Below, piece by piece: positions 1-10,628 of a stretch of DNA of 64,000 nt. The notes beneath the pieces were generated by a model. That model was not told the DNA's origin and searched no databases. It was given only the letters and a program-made list of their open reading frames with translations. Source of the stretch: Pyropia haitanensis. Taxonomy: Eukaryota; Rhodophyta; Bangiophyceae; Bangiales; Bangiaceae. Within the stretch, counting starts at the first letter, position 1, and each line of letters begins with the position of its first letter. Where the stretch lies: positions 7,479,485 through 7,543,484 of the forward strand of contig SDUX01000002.1 in the NCBI GenBank assembly GCA_008729055.1, written 5' to 3'. Position numbers and translations under genes: made by a program.

Positions 1-1680
1 GAGTCGCCGCCGCCTGAGGAGGAGATGTCCGAGTACGACCCTCGCCGCTTTTCTGATAGCAACCCGCCGCCGCCGCTATCAATGAAAGACGCGATGGACC
101 TGTGGATTGAGAACATCCTGGTGCTGTATGGCGACAAGGAGCCGCGCGATACGGTGCCGGTGGCGGAGGGGGACGTGTCGGATCTGGTCGGCGGTCCTTT
201 CTTCCTCGCCCTGCACCGGTGCTTTAAGGAGTACGGGCCCATCTACAAGCTCGCATTTGGGCCCAAGGTGTTTATTGTCGTGAACGACCCGGTGGTGTGC
301 CGCCACATCCTCCGTGAGCGCTCTATCCTGTACGACAAGGGCGTGTTGTCCGAAATCCTTGAGCCGATTATGGGCAAGGGACTCATCCCTGCGGACTACG
401 AGACGTGGAAGACCCGACGCCGGGCCATCGTCCCCGGCTTCCACTCGGCATGGCTTGAGTTCATGACCGGCATGTTTGGCTACTGCACCACCGGCCTGGT
501 GGATAAGCTCGGCGGACTCATTGAGTCGGGCGGCGCCGACGCGCCTGTTGTGGACATGGAGACGGAGTACAGCTCGCTGGCGCTGGATATCATTGGCAAG
601 GCCATCTTCAACTATGACTTCAAGAGCACCCAGACCGAGTCCCCCGTCATCAAGGCCGTCTACCGGACGCTGCGGGAGGCTGAGTATCGGTCTACGTTTC
701 TCATCCCCTACTGGAAGGTTGAACCCCTCAACTGGATTGTTCCGCGGCAGCGTCAGTTCCGGCGCGACATGAAGCTCGTCAACGAAACCTTGCGCAAGCT
801 CATCAACGAGGCCCAGCATGGCAAGCAGTCGACGGATCTGGATGACCTCAAGCGGCGGGACTATGAAAACGTGACGGACCCGTCCATGCTGCGCTTTCTT
901 GTTGACCTGCGTGGGGAGAGCACAACGAACAAGCAGCTGCGGGACGACTTGATGACGATGCTCATCGCAGGCCACGAAACGACGGCTGCGGTGCTGACGT
1001 GGGCAACCTTTGAGCTGGTGCAGCAGCCTCACCTATACGCGCGGGTCCGGGCGGAGGTGGACGCGGTCATGGGTGACCGCCAGACGCCCCCCACCTTTGA
1101 TGACGTCAAAGCGCTGGACCTCACCCGTCGGGTACTGGCCGAGGCCTTGCGCATGTACCCCGAGCCGCCATTGCTCATCCGTAGGTTGCTGGCCGACGAC
1201 ACTCTGCCTGGTGGGGAGATTGGCAAGCCGACCAGCCTCAAGCGCGGCACCGATGTCTTCATTTGCGTGTATTCGCTGCACCGGTCACCGTCCCTGTGGG
1301 AGGAGCCCGACAAGTTTGACCCCGACCGGTGGCTCAAGCCCCACTCCAATGCGGGCGTAGAGGGCTGGGCTGGCTACACGCCGCCCTCCAAGGGCAAGGG
1401 CGCTGGCCTCTACCCCAACGAGGTCAACGCGGACTTTGCGTTTATGCCCTTTGGCGGAGGCTCCCGCAAGTGCGTCGGTGACCAGTTTGCCATGCTGGAA
1501 AGCACCGTCGCGTTTGCGACGCTCATGCGCCAGTTTGACTTCTCACTGGCGTGCGCACCAGATGCGGTAGGGATCGATACGGGTGCGACGATCCACACCA
1601 CGGGTGGCATGCCTATCCGGGTGAGGAAGCGCGGCGACTGGACCGAGTTGTCGGAGGCGTCGGCCAAGCTTGCCAAGTAG
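1..1680 (+). CDS. CYP97B: Cytochrome P450, CYP97B-type carotenoid hydroxylase (5' end cut)
   Basis: Heme mono-oxygenase. The CYP97 family hydroxylates carotenoid rings in the plastid on the way to zeaxanthin and lutein. The first ATG in the window is at 25, but the frame is open to base 1 with no upstream stop, so the real start and plastid transit peptide probably lie outside the window. Counting from that ATG (551 residues) the P450 signatures are all present: I-helix oxygen-binding AGHETT about 315-320, K-helix ExxR as EALR about 373-376, and the heme loop FGGGSRKCVG from 476 with the thiolate Cys about 483. The N-terminal block with YGPIYKLAFGPK and ILEPIMGKGLIPAD matches my memory of plant CYP97B better than CYP97A or C; the subfamily call is inference, the P450 call is secure. 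Single exon as far as seen. PAT1 follows on the same strand about 600 bp downstream. Confidence 0.9.
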   Translation, partial: ESPPPEEEMSEYDPRRFSDSNPPPPLSMKDAMDLWIENILVLYGDKEPRDTVPVAEGDVSDLVGGPFFLALHRCFKEYGPIYKLAFGPKVFIVVNDPVVCRHILRERSILYDKGVLSEILEPIMGKGLIPADYETWKTRRRAIVPGFHSAWLEFMTGMFGYCTTGLVDKLGGLIESGGADAPVVDMETEYSSLALDIIGKAIFNYDFKSTQTESPVIKAVYRTLREAEYRSTFLIPYWKVEPLNWIVPRQRQFRRDMKLVNETLRKLINEAQHGKQSTDLDDLKRRDYENVTDPSMLRFLVDLRGESTTNKQLRDDLMTMLIAGHETTAAVLTWATFELVQQPHLYARVRAEVDAVMGDRQTPPTFDDVKALDLTRRVLAEALRMYPEPPLLIRRLLADDTLPGGEIGKPTSLKRGTDVFICVYSLHRSPSLWEEPDKFDPDRWLKPHSNAGVEGWAGYTPPSKGKGAGLYPNEVNADFAFMPFGGGSRKCVGDQFAMLESTVAFATLMRQFDFSLACAPDAVGIDTGATIHTTGGMPIRVRKRGDWTELSEASAKLAK

Positions 1681-2287
1681 GTGCTTACCTGTGTGGTGGG
1701 TTGCTATATGGTGCCTGGTGGTTCATGTGTCGGATGTGTGCCGGCGCTATGATCGCCGGGCAGTCTGTTCGTTTTGATCGGGTGGCCGTACTGGACACCC
1801 CCTACTCTTAACGCTCCTTTTTTTTGTTTTCCTCGTGACCTTCTCACTCTCATGCATGAAGCCAGCAGGCGCACCAAGTTCTCGGCTCGATTTCGTCGAG
1901 CCCCCCCTGTCGACGACCTACAACACCACGTGCAGTCTTCATCTTCATTCGTCCGCTTGTTCCTCTGCAGTGTGTTTTCAGCCATTCACTCAAACGACGC
2001 ATCATAGAAAGTAATTGCTTTGCATTTGTACTGGACTCTGGCCTTTTTCAAAACTCACGCGGACTGGTCGGGCTGGCTGACAGTGCACCAGTTCGTCCAC
2101 GTTGCGCGTGAGACCCGAACGCGCTCACCACGAACTCGTCGGCACCGTCGTGGGCGTCAGATCCACGTTGTGTTTGTGGGTGCCGCTGTCGCGGCGGTAC
2201 CTTCTGCCGCTGTCGTGACGACCGTACTGTGTACTGTTTGTATCCGCTGTCATCCGATCGCTGTGCAGCTGCCCGACGGTGGCTACC
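1681..2287. other. Intergenic: CYP97B 3' region and PAT1 5' region
   Basis: No gene seen. The stretch holds the 3' flank of the P450 gene and the presumed promoter and 5' UTR of PAT1. Composition is less GC-rich than the genes, with a T-rich segment around 1810-1850. No clear TATA box. Confidence 0.5.
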
Positions 2288-5200
2288 ATGGACACTGGGC
2301 GGTTTGGGCACGCTGGACACCTTTCGGTAGGGGGCGTCACCCCCTTTGCAGGTGGCGAGCAGCCGCCAACCGCCCCTGGCGCGGCCCTCCCCGGGACAGA
2401 CCGTAGGAGTGCTGCAGGCGGTAGCGGCGGTGGCTGGTCCATTGACGGTGGCGCGTGGCCCAACGAATTTCCCGCGGACCGGGGCGCGCCTGGCGTGGTG
2501 GCGAGCGGGGAAGGAGTAGGGGAGGGGGTTCCACTGCACCCAGCACCGGGCTTCCCGATGCCGCCGCCTCAAGGTGCTGTGCCTGGTCAGGCGGACGGGG
2601 GATCCGGGCGGGACGCGCCACCGCCTGTCGGGGATGCGCCCGCCGGGCGGACGGGTGGCTGGGGCCCGCCCGGCGGTCTGGGCTCCCCCGCGGCGCCCGG
2701 TTATAATAGCCGTGGTGGGCACTTTCCGCCTTCGGTTGCTCCGTCGGCGCAGTCTCCGGCGCCTGGGTGGCCGATGGGGCCGTCCCACGGGGCGTACCCG
2801 CCCCCGCCGGGTCAGCCACCCGGGCACATGCCGCCGCCCTACGCGTATGGGTCACCGCCACAACATTATGCGGGCCATGGCGGCTATGCGGCGTTTCTTC
2901 GCCCGCAGCAGCTGCACCCGCAGCACCCGCAAGTGTTGCGGCAACCCCTGCCGCCGCAGGGACCGCACCCGTCGTTTGCTCCGCCGTACGCGCCTGGCTA
3001 CGGTCGCCCTTATGCGCCACCATACGGGCAACCACCGCGCCACGGTGGAGGAGTAGGTGGTGGGCTTGAGGCCGCGCACGGTGGACCTCCGCTGGGGGCA
3101 TCGCCGCCCGCGAGCTCTTACGTGCCACGGCCTGGGCCGGCTGTTGGGGGCGAGTACGCGTCGGCGCCCAGTGCGTATGCGCCTGGTGCAGGCGCGCCTG
3201 GTAATGGAGGTTGGCCTGCTCCGGGGCCGCCCCCTCCGCAGGTGCCTTCCCAGATGGATTCCTCCCCGATTTTGGCGCCACTCTCCCAACCGCGTCCGTC
3301 GGCCGCGCAGCAGATGGAGCCGCAGCAGCCGCAGCAGGCTCCGCATGTACCGCAGCAGCCGCAGCAGCAGCAATGGCAGCAGCCTGAGCAGCCGTGTGCG
3401 CCGTGGGCGGCGGCCGAGCCAGAGGTACCATCTTACACAGCCGACCCTTCACCTTCCGCGCCGCCGCTGGGACCGACGCTGTCGGCGCCGTCACCGTCTG
3501 CCCCGCCGCCACCGAGGCAGCCTGTGGAGCGTGCGGAGTCGTCAGAGATGCCTGTGCATCCCTCTCGTTATGGAACTCAAATGATTCGGCTCGAAGATCT
3601 AGAGGCGTCTTTGTCCACCATGGCGCTGCCGCCTTCTTCGCCGAGGGAGTCGGCTCCTCCTGTGGTGTCTCCTCCTGTTGCGCCTTCTTTTGTGCCTGGC
3701 CCAGAGCCGCCGCTGGCACCACTGGGCGTCCCCCCGGCGGCTGACGCGCACCCATCGGCAGCCCAGCCGTCGCGGACGATGGCGTCTCCTTGGAGCTTCA
3801 ACCGCGCCGAGAGCAACGGCAGCAGCAGCGGCTTGTTTGGGATCGCGTCTGTGGGCGGCCTGGACTTCCCATCTTTGGCTGAGGCCGCCCGCGCCCCGTT
3901 TGCGGCCCGCACAAGCCCCATTGCGGCGGCGGCAGCTCCCCACGCGGCAGCCGGAGCGCCAGTGACGTCGACCTCGCTGACGTCAGTGTTGCGGAGTGCG
4001 GCGATCCCCCCACCCGTGGCCCCCGCGCGGCGGAAGCAACTGCCTGCAATGACGACCCGAGAGATCGAGACGGTGTTGCGGATGCATCTCAAGCATCTTG
4101 AGATGAGCGACCCGTACATTGAGGACTACTACAACCTGGCGCTTAAGGCCAAGCGGGAGGGCGTTGCGGACTTTGGTGCAATCGGTCCCGGGGACAGCCT
4201 TGGCGCCCGCTTACTTCCGGTGTCTGGCAAGCGGCACGCGCCGCTGGGCGACGCGGATATGCGGGGGCACCTGGCGGCTGCTGCTCGGAGTCGGGCGTCG
4301 GGGGCTGCGGGCGCGTCGTCTTCAGCCGCGGGCTCCAGCAGCAGCCTATCGAGGCTGCCGAGCGGTGCGGGCCAGACGCACACCGAAGCGAACCTAATGA
4401 CCCTTGCGTCCGCGCTGGGTACCCTCCAGCGGTGGACCCCCAATGCGCCACGTAAACTGGTGAAAGTGTCGCAGCCGCCCAGCGCGCTGGACGGTACCGG
4501 CGGCGGTGGTGTTGGCGTCAGGGGCGATCCATCCACGGCGTCAAAGGCGGCGGGCGGAGGTGGGGGTGGTGTTCTGAGCGGCAGCTCGGCACCTCCGCCG
4601 CTTGCCCTTCGCAAGGATGAGGGCGTCGCTGTGCGCATGGCCGTCGAGCAAGGCTACGATATTCTTGCAGACGTTTGGGATGTGGTGCGGCGGCGGAGGC
4701 GCGGCGACACTCCCGCTGTGAACGCGTCTGCCGACGACGCGCGGGTGGCCACCATTGAGGAGCTGATTGACCGCCTCTACACTGTGCTGCGGCTGCCCGA
4801 ACCCGCTACCGACGCGGCCGCGCCGCTCACACCGTCCAACGCCGCCTTTTTTGTGCGCATGTGCGCGTTTGCCAAGGGTAAGCGCTTCATTGCCGCGGCC
4901 TTGCCGCTGTTGCCTCTTCGGCGGCAACAGGTTGCTGTTGCAGCCGTCATGAGGCACCTTGGTGCACTGGCCGACGTGCGTGTGGCGGCACTGCAGGCAT
5001 CGTCTGAGGGTGGCCGTCGCCAGACGACTTCAGGTGCTTCCAGCGGTGCGGGGGCGCCGGGTTCCGCGCCGGTGGGAGCGATGGCGTTCTGGCCCGCTCT
5101 AGTCGCGTCGGTGCGAGACGATGAGGAAGCGGCAGGCGGAGGTCCGGTGGGGGCGGCCGCTGCTGCGTCCGCGGCCACGGCCCTGCTGGATGCCTTTCTT

Positions 5201-5554
5201 GCGGGCCATTCGCGGGCCGGGGTGGTGGCGGCGCTCACTTCTGGCGACGGCGCACGTCTCCTTTACGCGTGCTTGGAGCGGATTCCGCCGCCAGGCGGCG
5301 CGTCTCAAGAGGTTGCCGCCGCTGCCGACCGGGCAGCCTCGCTCGAAACGGCTCGCCGCGTGTGTGCCGCCATGACGGCCGCGCTGCCCGACGTGTTTGC
5401 GGCGTGCGAATCACCCGACGCGGTGTGGCTGGTGGTGGCACTTCTCGATGCGCTCGCGGGGGCGGACGAGCAAGCGACGCTGCGTGCGACGCTGACGGGA
5501 CTGCTCGAGTCTGGGCGGGCCCCGCCGCCACCCCCGCCGCCTCAGCAGTCGTAG
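2288..5554 (+). CDS. PAT1: PAT1-family mRNA decapping activator
   Basis: Scaffold that bridges the Lsm1-7 ring, the decapping enzyme and DEAD-box helicase in cytoplasmic mRNA decay (P-bodies). The ATG at 2288 sits in an ideal ACCATGG context and gives 1088 residues. Residues 1 to about 580 are Pro/Gly/Gln/Ala-rich and disordered, with a poly-Gln patch near 340-370. About residue 590 begins the family hallmark, TREIETVLRMHLKH followed by DPYIEDYY, equivalent to the plant MTxxEIExILxMQ...DPYVxDYY block. The C-terminal 300 residues carry a helical PAT1 domain, including AVRMAVEQGYDILADVWD and a KGKRFIAAALPLLPL segment that matches the KGRKLxxxxLPLL motif of the superhelical domain. Single exon. 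The protein length is ordinary for the family, but the N-terminal low-complexity half is unusually long. PAT1 identity rests on remembered family motifs. Confidence 0.85.
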   Translation: MDTGRFGHAGHLSVGGVTPFAGGEQPPTAPGAALPGTDRRSAAGGSGGGWSIDGGAWPNEFPADRGAPGVVASGEGVGEGVPLHPAPGFPMPPPQGAVPGQADGGSGRDAPPPVGDAPAGRTGGWGPPGGLGSPAAPGYNSRGGHFPPSVAPSAQSPAPGWPMGPSHGAYPPPPGQPPGHMPPPYAYGSPPQHYAGHGGYAAFLRPQQLHPQHPQVLRQPLPPQGPHPSFAPPYAPGYGRPYAPPYGQPPRHGGGVGGGLEAAHGGPPLGASPPASSYVPRPGPAVGGEYASAPSAYAPGAGAPGNGGWPAPGPPPPQVPSQMDSSPILAPLSQPRPSAAQQMEPQQPQQAPHVPQQPQQQQWQQPEQPCAPWAAAEPEVPSYTADPSPSAPPLGPTLSAPSPSAPPPPRQPVERAESSEMPVHPSRYGTQMIRLEDLEASLSTMALPPSSPRESAPPVVSPPVAPSFVPGPEPPLAPLGVPPAADAHPSAAQPSRTMASPWSFNRAESNGSSSGLFGIASVGGLDFPSLAEAARAPFAARTSPIAAAAAPHAAAGAPVTSTSLTSVLRSAAIPPPVAPARRKQLPAMTTREIETVLRMHLKHLEMSDPYIEDYYNLALKAKREGVADFGAIGPGDSLGARLLPVSGKRHAPLGDADMRGHLAAAARSRASGAAGASSSAAGSSSSLSRLPSGAGQTHTEANLMTLASALGTLQRWTPNAPRKLVKVSQPPSALDGTGGGGVGVRGDPSTASKAAGGGGGGVLSGSSAPPPLALRKDEGVAVRMAVEQGYDILADVWDVVRRRRRGDTPAVNASADDARVATIEELIDRLYTVLRLPEPATDAAAPLTPSNAAFFVRMCAFAKGKRFIAAALPLLPLRRQQVAVAAVMRHLGALADVRVAALQASSEGGRRQTTSGASSGAGAPGSAPVGAMAFWPALVASVRDDEEAAGGGPVGAAAAASAATALLDAFLAGHSRAGVVAALTSGDGARLLYACLERIPPPGGASQEVAAAADRAASLETARRVCAAMTAALPDVFAACESPDAVWLVVALLDALAGADEQATLRATLTGLLESGRAPPPPPPPQQS

Positions 5555-6066
5555 GGGCTGGCGTGCCAACCGGTTTCCCTGTGCAATGATGGCATGGGGC
5601 GGCTGTTTGTTTCATGGGTCTTGCAGCGCTCATGTCTTTGTTTGTTGTTGCCTTGTATGGTTTCTTGCTTTGACCGACACGCGTTGGAGCTCTCACTATG
5701 CCTGTGGCGCCTGGCGAGTGCGTGGAGGCTAAAGGGCCACTTTGGACCGGTCCGTGCCGCCCGCCTGCGGGCTCCTCGTCCCTTCACCCCAGTAGGGAAG
5801 TCGCCACCGACACGTGCGCACCGCGAGGCCTCACGGGCGGCATGCGAAATGTATCACTCGCCCTACACGTGGCACCCGCCTCGAACAAGACCAATTCGGT
5901 CGGTTCTTGTGGCTCCCAACATCCCCCACACGCCTGCCACACGGTTCTCATGACCGAGAACGGCAGTGCAACGATTCTCATAAAAGGAAACATGAAGAGA
6001 AGGAAGGCAGGGACCACGGACTGACAATCTGTGCATGTAACCCTAACATGCGGCGGCCCGCTCCCC
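5555..6066. other. Convergent intergenic region (PAT1 / ALAD)
   Basis: About 0.5 kb between the 3' ends of PAT1 (plus) and ALAD (minus). It should contain both 3' UTRs. No RNA gene, repeat or coding pattern was recognised. Confidence 0.5.
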
Positions 6067-6526
6067 TCACTCGTTCATCCACTCAGCCGCCTGCTTGGCG
6101 TAGTAGGTCAAGATGGCATCTGCGCCCGCGCGCTTGAAGCACAGCAAACTCTCCATCACCGCTTCCCGCTCGTCCAGCCACCCGCGCTCCACCGCCGCCT
6201 TCATCATGGCGTACTCGCCGGACACGTGGTAGGCCGCCAGCGGGAGGTCCGTCGCCTCACGCAGTCGGCGGATGATATCCAAATAGGGCATCCCCGGCTT
6301 GATCATGAGCATGTCTGCACCCTCAGCCACGTCCAGGGCCGCCTCGATGAGGGCCTCACGCGAGTTGGCTGGGTCCATCTGGTACGTCTTCTTGTTCCGC
6401 GGCGCGTTCGAGCTCTCCCGCGGGGCCGAGTCCAGCGCGTCCCGGAATGGTCCGTAAAAGGCCGACGCGTACTTGGCCGTGTACGACACGATTGAGACGT
6501 CGGTGAAGCCGGCGCCGTCGAGCGCA

Positions 6527-6561
<35 letters not shown>

Positions 6562-7317
6562 AGACGGGGCCACCACGTCTGCCCCGGCGCGGGCCTGGCA
6601 CAGCGCCTGCCGGCACAGCTGCTCGACGGTCTCGTCATTCAAGATGCGCCCGCAGCCGCCGTCACCCCGCTTGTCATCGCTCACCATACCATCGTGCCCC
6701 TGGTCGCTGTACGGGTCCAGGGCCACGTCCGTCCAAACCGCCACGTCGGGGTACTTGGCCTTGAGGGTGGCCACCAGCGTCGGCACCAGACCGGACGGGT
6801 TGTAGCACTCATCCGCGGCGTTGCTCTTGAGCTCCTCGGGGATCTTGGGGAAGAGGATCACCGACCGGACGCCCAGCGCGCGCGCCTCCCCCACCTCCCG
6901 CACGGCCGAGTCGATGGTGTGCCGCACGCAGCCTGGCATGGACGGGATGGGCACGTTCTCCGCCTCGGTGTGGACAAACAGGGGGTAGATGAGGTTGGCG
7001 GGCGTCACCACGTTCTCCCGCACCATGGAGCGAAGGCCCTCAGACTTGCGGTTGCGGCGGGGGCGGGCACGCTGCTGCACGTGAACGCCGCCCTCGTCAT
7101 TGATGGCGAGGAGGCCAGACCGGGCAGGAGCGGCCAGGTCGCGGGCAGAGGTGGCGGCCATGGACAGACGGGAGAGGGAAGCAGGCGCATGCACCGATAC
7201 GCCCCGGGTTCGCAGACCAGGGGTGGTGAACCCCGAAGGGAACAGGCAAGAGCCATTGCGGGCGACGCCACTTGTGCGCGTGCCACGCACAAAGGCACCG
7301 GGAGCCACAAACGCCAT
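6067..7317 (-). CDS. HEMB: Delta-aminolevulinic acid dehydratase (porphobilinogen synthase), plastid precursor
   Basis: Condenses two 5-aminolevulinate molecules to porphobilinogen, the second committed step to heme, chlorophyll and phycobilins. Start chosen at the ATG at 7317, giving 416 residues; the open frame continues upstream only from non-ATG codons. The first 60 or so residues look like a transit peptide (MAFVAPGAFVRG, then Arg/Ser-rich). The mature domain starts near the PRRNRKSEGLRSMVRE block. The Schiff-base lysines are recognisable in TAKYASAFYGPF (about 282) and MLMIKPGMPY (about 340). The metal-binding segment reads WTDVALDPYSDQGHDG, the Asp-rich Mg-type form of plants and cyanobacteria rather than the Cys-rich zinc form. 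Single exon, ordinary length, no missing catalytic residue. The MIC19-like gene lies upstream on the same strand, its stop about 450 bp from this ATG. Confidence 0.95.
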
Positions 7318-7767
7318 GGCGCGGGGGTGGGTCGGAGTAGAGCGGACGAGGCAACGAAAAAGAAAGAAGGGGGGGGAAGAGGAAAGGATAGCCAAGTATG
7401 CAGCCGGGGCCAGAAAACGAGGCGCTTGCCTGTGGACAGTGCGAGGGAAGCTGCGGGTAACAGACCAAGGCGTGGGCAAGGGGGCTGCCCGACCGTGGAC
7501 GCGACGGACACAAGGTGTCGGGGAGACGGCCCGACGACAATGCACCGGTCTGAGCTCACGGAGGGTCAGCGTCGTGGTCAGAGGGCTCGTGGTCTGGCAG
7601 TTGATCCGGCACAAGCAACGAAAACTTGATGAAAGTGTACCAAATATCTGGAAAAGAAAAAAAAAAGAACCTTTGGAGACAGGGCCACGCAGAGCAACGC
7701 ACCAAGAAGAGGATGCGTGCAGCGCGTGAGCAAGAGACGAGAGAAAAACGGAAGGCACTGAGACACA

Positions 7768-8728
7768 TCAGCGCAGCCGTGCCGCGCACGCCACAAACGC
7801 ATCCACCACCGGCCCACACTGCAGGACGTCCCCACCCGCCTTGTAGCACGCAAGCGTGGCAGCGCGCTCGGTCCCACATGGCGGCTCGGCGGTGCCCTTG
7901 ACCGCCGACGTGGGCAGCTTCGACTCCATCCGCTCCACCGCCGCGGCGAGCGCGTCTGCCGCGACGGCCTCGGCAGCCGCAGCCACCACAGCGGGCGAAG
8001 GCCGAGGTGGCTTGGCGGCGGCCAGAGGGGCCCCCGACGGTGCCGGCCGAGATGACGGCCCAGGGCCGCTGGACCCAGACGTGCCCGACGTGGTGTTTGC
8101 AGCAGAGACGGAGGCCCCGGCGGGGGGGGCGACCATGGCACGCAGCAGACCGTTTGTCACCTGTGAACACATGGTCCGCCGCCGCCGGGGGGCGAGCAAA
8201 CACGACAAAAAAAACCAAAGCAAAGGTACACAGCGTCAAGAAGACAAGGGAAGCATAACGAGCTCAGTCGCTGAGCTAAGAAAAGCACACCACACAAGCA
8301 TGCCAAGCACACCCACCACCTCCGCGGCCAGCAGCCAAACTGCTCGTCCACAGCACCAGCAGGAGACGGAATCGGATCAACGCCAGCACCAAAAACGACG
8401 GAAGCAGCCCGCCGAGTCCCTCAAAGAGAGGCAGGTTCACCGCGCACCAGCGACGCCGCCGAAACCCACGATGGGAGCTGATGCCCGCTGCCTCAACTGC
8501 AATGCACAATTGGACGGCACGGATAGCGGGATAAACAGGCCGCAGGATCGGGGGAGTAGCAGCCACCACCACTCGGTAAGGAAGCCAGGATAACGGTGCG
8601 GGGAGGGGGCGGGGGGCGGGGGGCGGGGGGGACTAACGGTCACGGAGAGGAATGGAGAGCCAGGCACGGAGCGGGACACAACGTACCACGACTTGAAAGG
8701 ACTCCTCACCGTCGCCATCTTCGGCCAT
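7768..8728 (-). CDS. MIC19/CHCHD3-like twin CX9C mitochondrial protein (two-exon model)
   Basis: The C-terminus carries a clean twin CX9C (CHCH) motif: CGTERAATLAC, then CGPVVDAFVAC, the disulfide-bonded helical hairpin of proteins oxidised by Mia40 in the intermembrane space. Spacing and the LACYK...LQC pattern resemble MIC19 of the MICOS cristae complex. Preferred model (144 aa): exon 1 8728-8687, encoding MAEDGDGEESFQVV, donor GTACGT; exon 2 8160-7768, acceptor TTCACAG. Phases agree (0/0) and the join reads FQVVVTNGLLRAM, like the short strand plus helix near the start of MIC19 proteins. The alternative is an unspliced protein from the ATG at 8172 (134 aa). The middle is Ala/Pro/Ser-rich and would be a short coiled region compared with animal MIC19, which is longer. 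The CHCH motif is seen; family and exon 1 are inference. Confidence 0.55.
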
Positions 8729-10628
8729 CCCAGCGGTACTTCTCGTAGCACGTCGGGGGGAACCCGCAAGCAGTGACGCCAACACAACGGGGGTGCGCGC
8801 AACTGCCACTGTCGTCCGCCAAGCACGTGCGCGTGGACGAGGCGATCGCGGTGCGCATGGCCGGGAGTGTCTACGAGGTTGCGCGGCGAACTTTCAACTA
8901 TCAGGAAAAAAAGTCCGAACTGTAGTCCAACTGCTGCTGTAAACACGAGTGCAACCGTACTGCACCGAAAGAGTTCAACTCTTTCTCACAAATCATGTAT
9001 TTATATGTACGAGTATATTTACTTTCAATTACGAGTAGCCACAACGCCAAGTCCGGAGCGTGGGCGCTGGGAAGCGGCGTCCCACGGCAGCTTAGGTGAA
9101 GCGCTCCCAACGAGCACGCGCCCATCGCCTTGGTCGTCATCCGTCAGACTTGACGAAAACCCAGAAACACGCCTGGCATGAGCTGTTCGGTGCAAGTAAG
9201 AGCCTTCACTCTTTTCCGTCTACTCTGTATCCTGTCACAGATGCTGTTGGTGGCTGACGACTCTGTCGGCCTTGTCAGAGCATCTAGGTACTGACCCCTG
9301 TCGCATCACCACCAGGCGGTGCGGGTCCCCCCAACCGCACTGCCCTACGGCGCGTCGTCCACTCGTCATCCGAACTCTTTGCGTGACGTAGCCTCCTTGC
9401 GCCCCAATGCGCTCACACCCCGCCTCATTCCCCTGCGCCCCCCTCCCGTTTCTCCCGTCGCGGTCATGGTGTGTTGGATGCTCTGTTGCATCCTGGACCT
9501 CTCGATACCCCCCTCGATTACGACACAGTCCTCGGCTGTGCACGCGCCGGGTATGGGCGATGGATGGGTGGCACGCAGATGGGAGGGGTGTGGCCGCCAC
9601 AGACGCGTGCTGCCACGCGGCCCAACCCCCGCCAAGGTGTGCGTTGCCTGCCTTGTTGCCCCACACCCGCACCCGTGGCGCCCAGGCAGCGCCTTCCACG
9701 GCCGGCAGCAGATGGCCGACGGCTCGGCAGACGCCCCGAGCAACTCTGTCATGCAGTCTGCCGCGGGGGACCGTCTGGAGAGGACTCCCGCGGCGGGGGG
9801 GTCGGCGCGGCGCGAGTTGCAGCCAGACTCGTGCTCGAGGCAATCGAGGGCGCCCCCCCCTCCCACGGATGGGGATGGTTGCCGTCTGACCCCCGTTCCT
9901 GGGCTTTCAAACAGGGCACCCGTACACGACTTTTTTCCGGATGCTCATGGGTGGTGGAGAGCAGAGCCGCCGGCCGAGGTTCCCGCCCAGCGCCGCGGCG
10001 CGCGGTCGCAGCCACGCGCCAGCCGGCCACCGTCCCGCCGTCGGCGCCCGCCCGCCCGGCCGCCGGCCCTCCCGACCGACCCCCCGCTTTCGACCGCCTC
10101 CCTCTCAACTGCCCGACGTCCCCCCGAGCCCCCGCCCGATTGAGCGGCTGGCAGCCCGACCACGCACTCGACCGCCGGCCCGCCAACCCACCCGCCCGCG
10201 GGCCCGCCAACCCACCCGCCCGCCTGTTCGACGAACCAGCCTGTCGCCCGTCGAGGGACACCCCCCACCTTCTCCCCTGTCCATCCACGGACGCCCCGTT
10301 TTGCGCCCTCTCCCCCCGCAACCCCCCCCCGCTCGCCCCTGTATCTCTCTTGTTTTCTGTCGTCTCCCCTCGAGCTTCAACGGGATCGTCACAACCGCCG
10401 CCCCCCAGCGGACCGCAACTCCCGCGCCCGACGTTCGCCCCCACCGCTCAGCTGACAGGCACGCGCTGCCGCGGAGCGGAGGGGGGGAGGGACGAAGCGA
10501 GAGGGGGACAAGTGGCTCTCTTTCGGCTATCTCTTTCGGAGAGGTGGCGTGAGGTGCCAATGCCTGACGCCTCCCGCCGTCCACGCCTCTTCCCCTCCCA
10601 CACCTTTGGTTCCTCCGCCACCGCCATC
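8729..10628. other. Gene-poor spacer with AT-richer patch
   Basis: No supported gene. 8960-9040 is notably AT-rich for this genome. A plus-strand open stretch around 8790-8925 ending in EKKSEL has coding-like third positions but no start, domain or splice context I can defend. From about 9900 the sequence becomes C-rich, with a 23-24 bp near-tandem duplication at about 10179-10226. Confidence 0.4.

Noticed and set aside
79..1032. Long minus-strand open frame opposite the P450
   Set aside because: Shadow of the plus-strand coding sequence in GC-rich DNA; no domain, no start context.
2337..3755. Minus-strand 472-codon frame within PAT1
   Set aside because: Mirror of the Pro/Gly/Gln repeats of PAT1; begins at a non-ATG codon and has no recognisable motif.
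8790..8925. Plus-strand open segment ending EKKSEL
   Set aside because: Lacks a start codon or acceptor and overlaps the 5' flank of the MIC19-like gene on the other strand.
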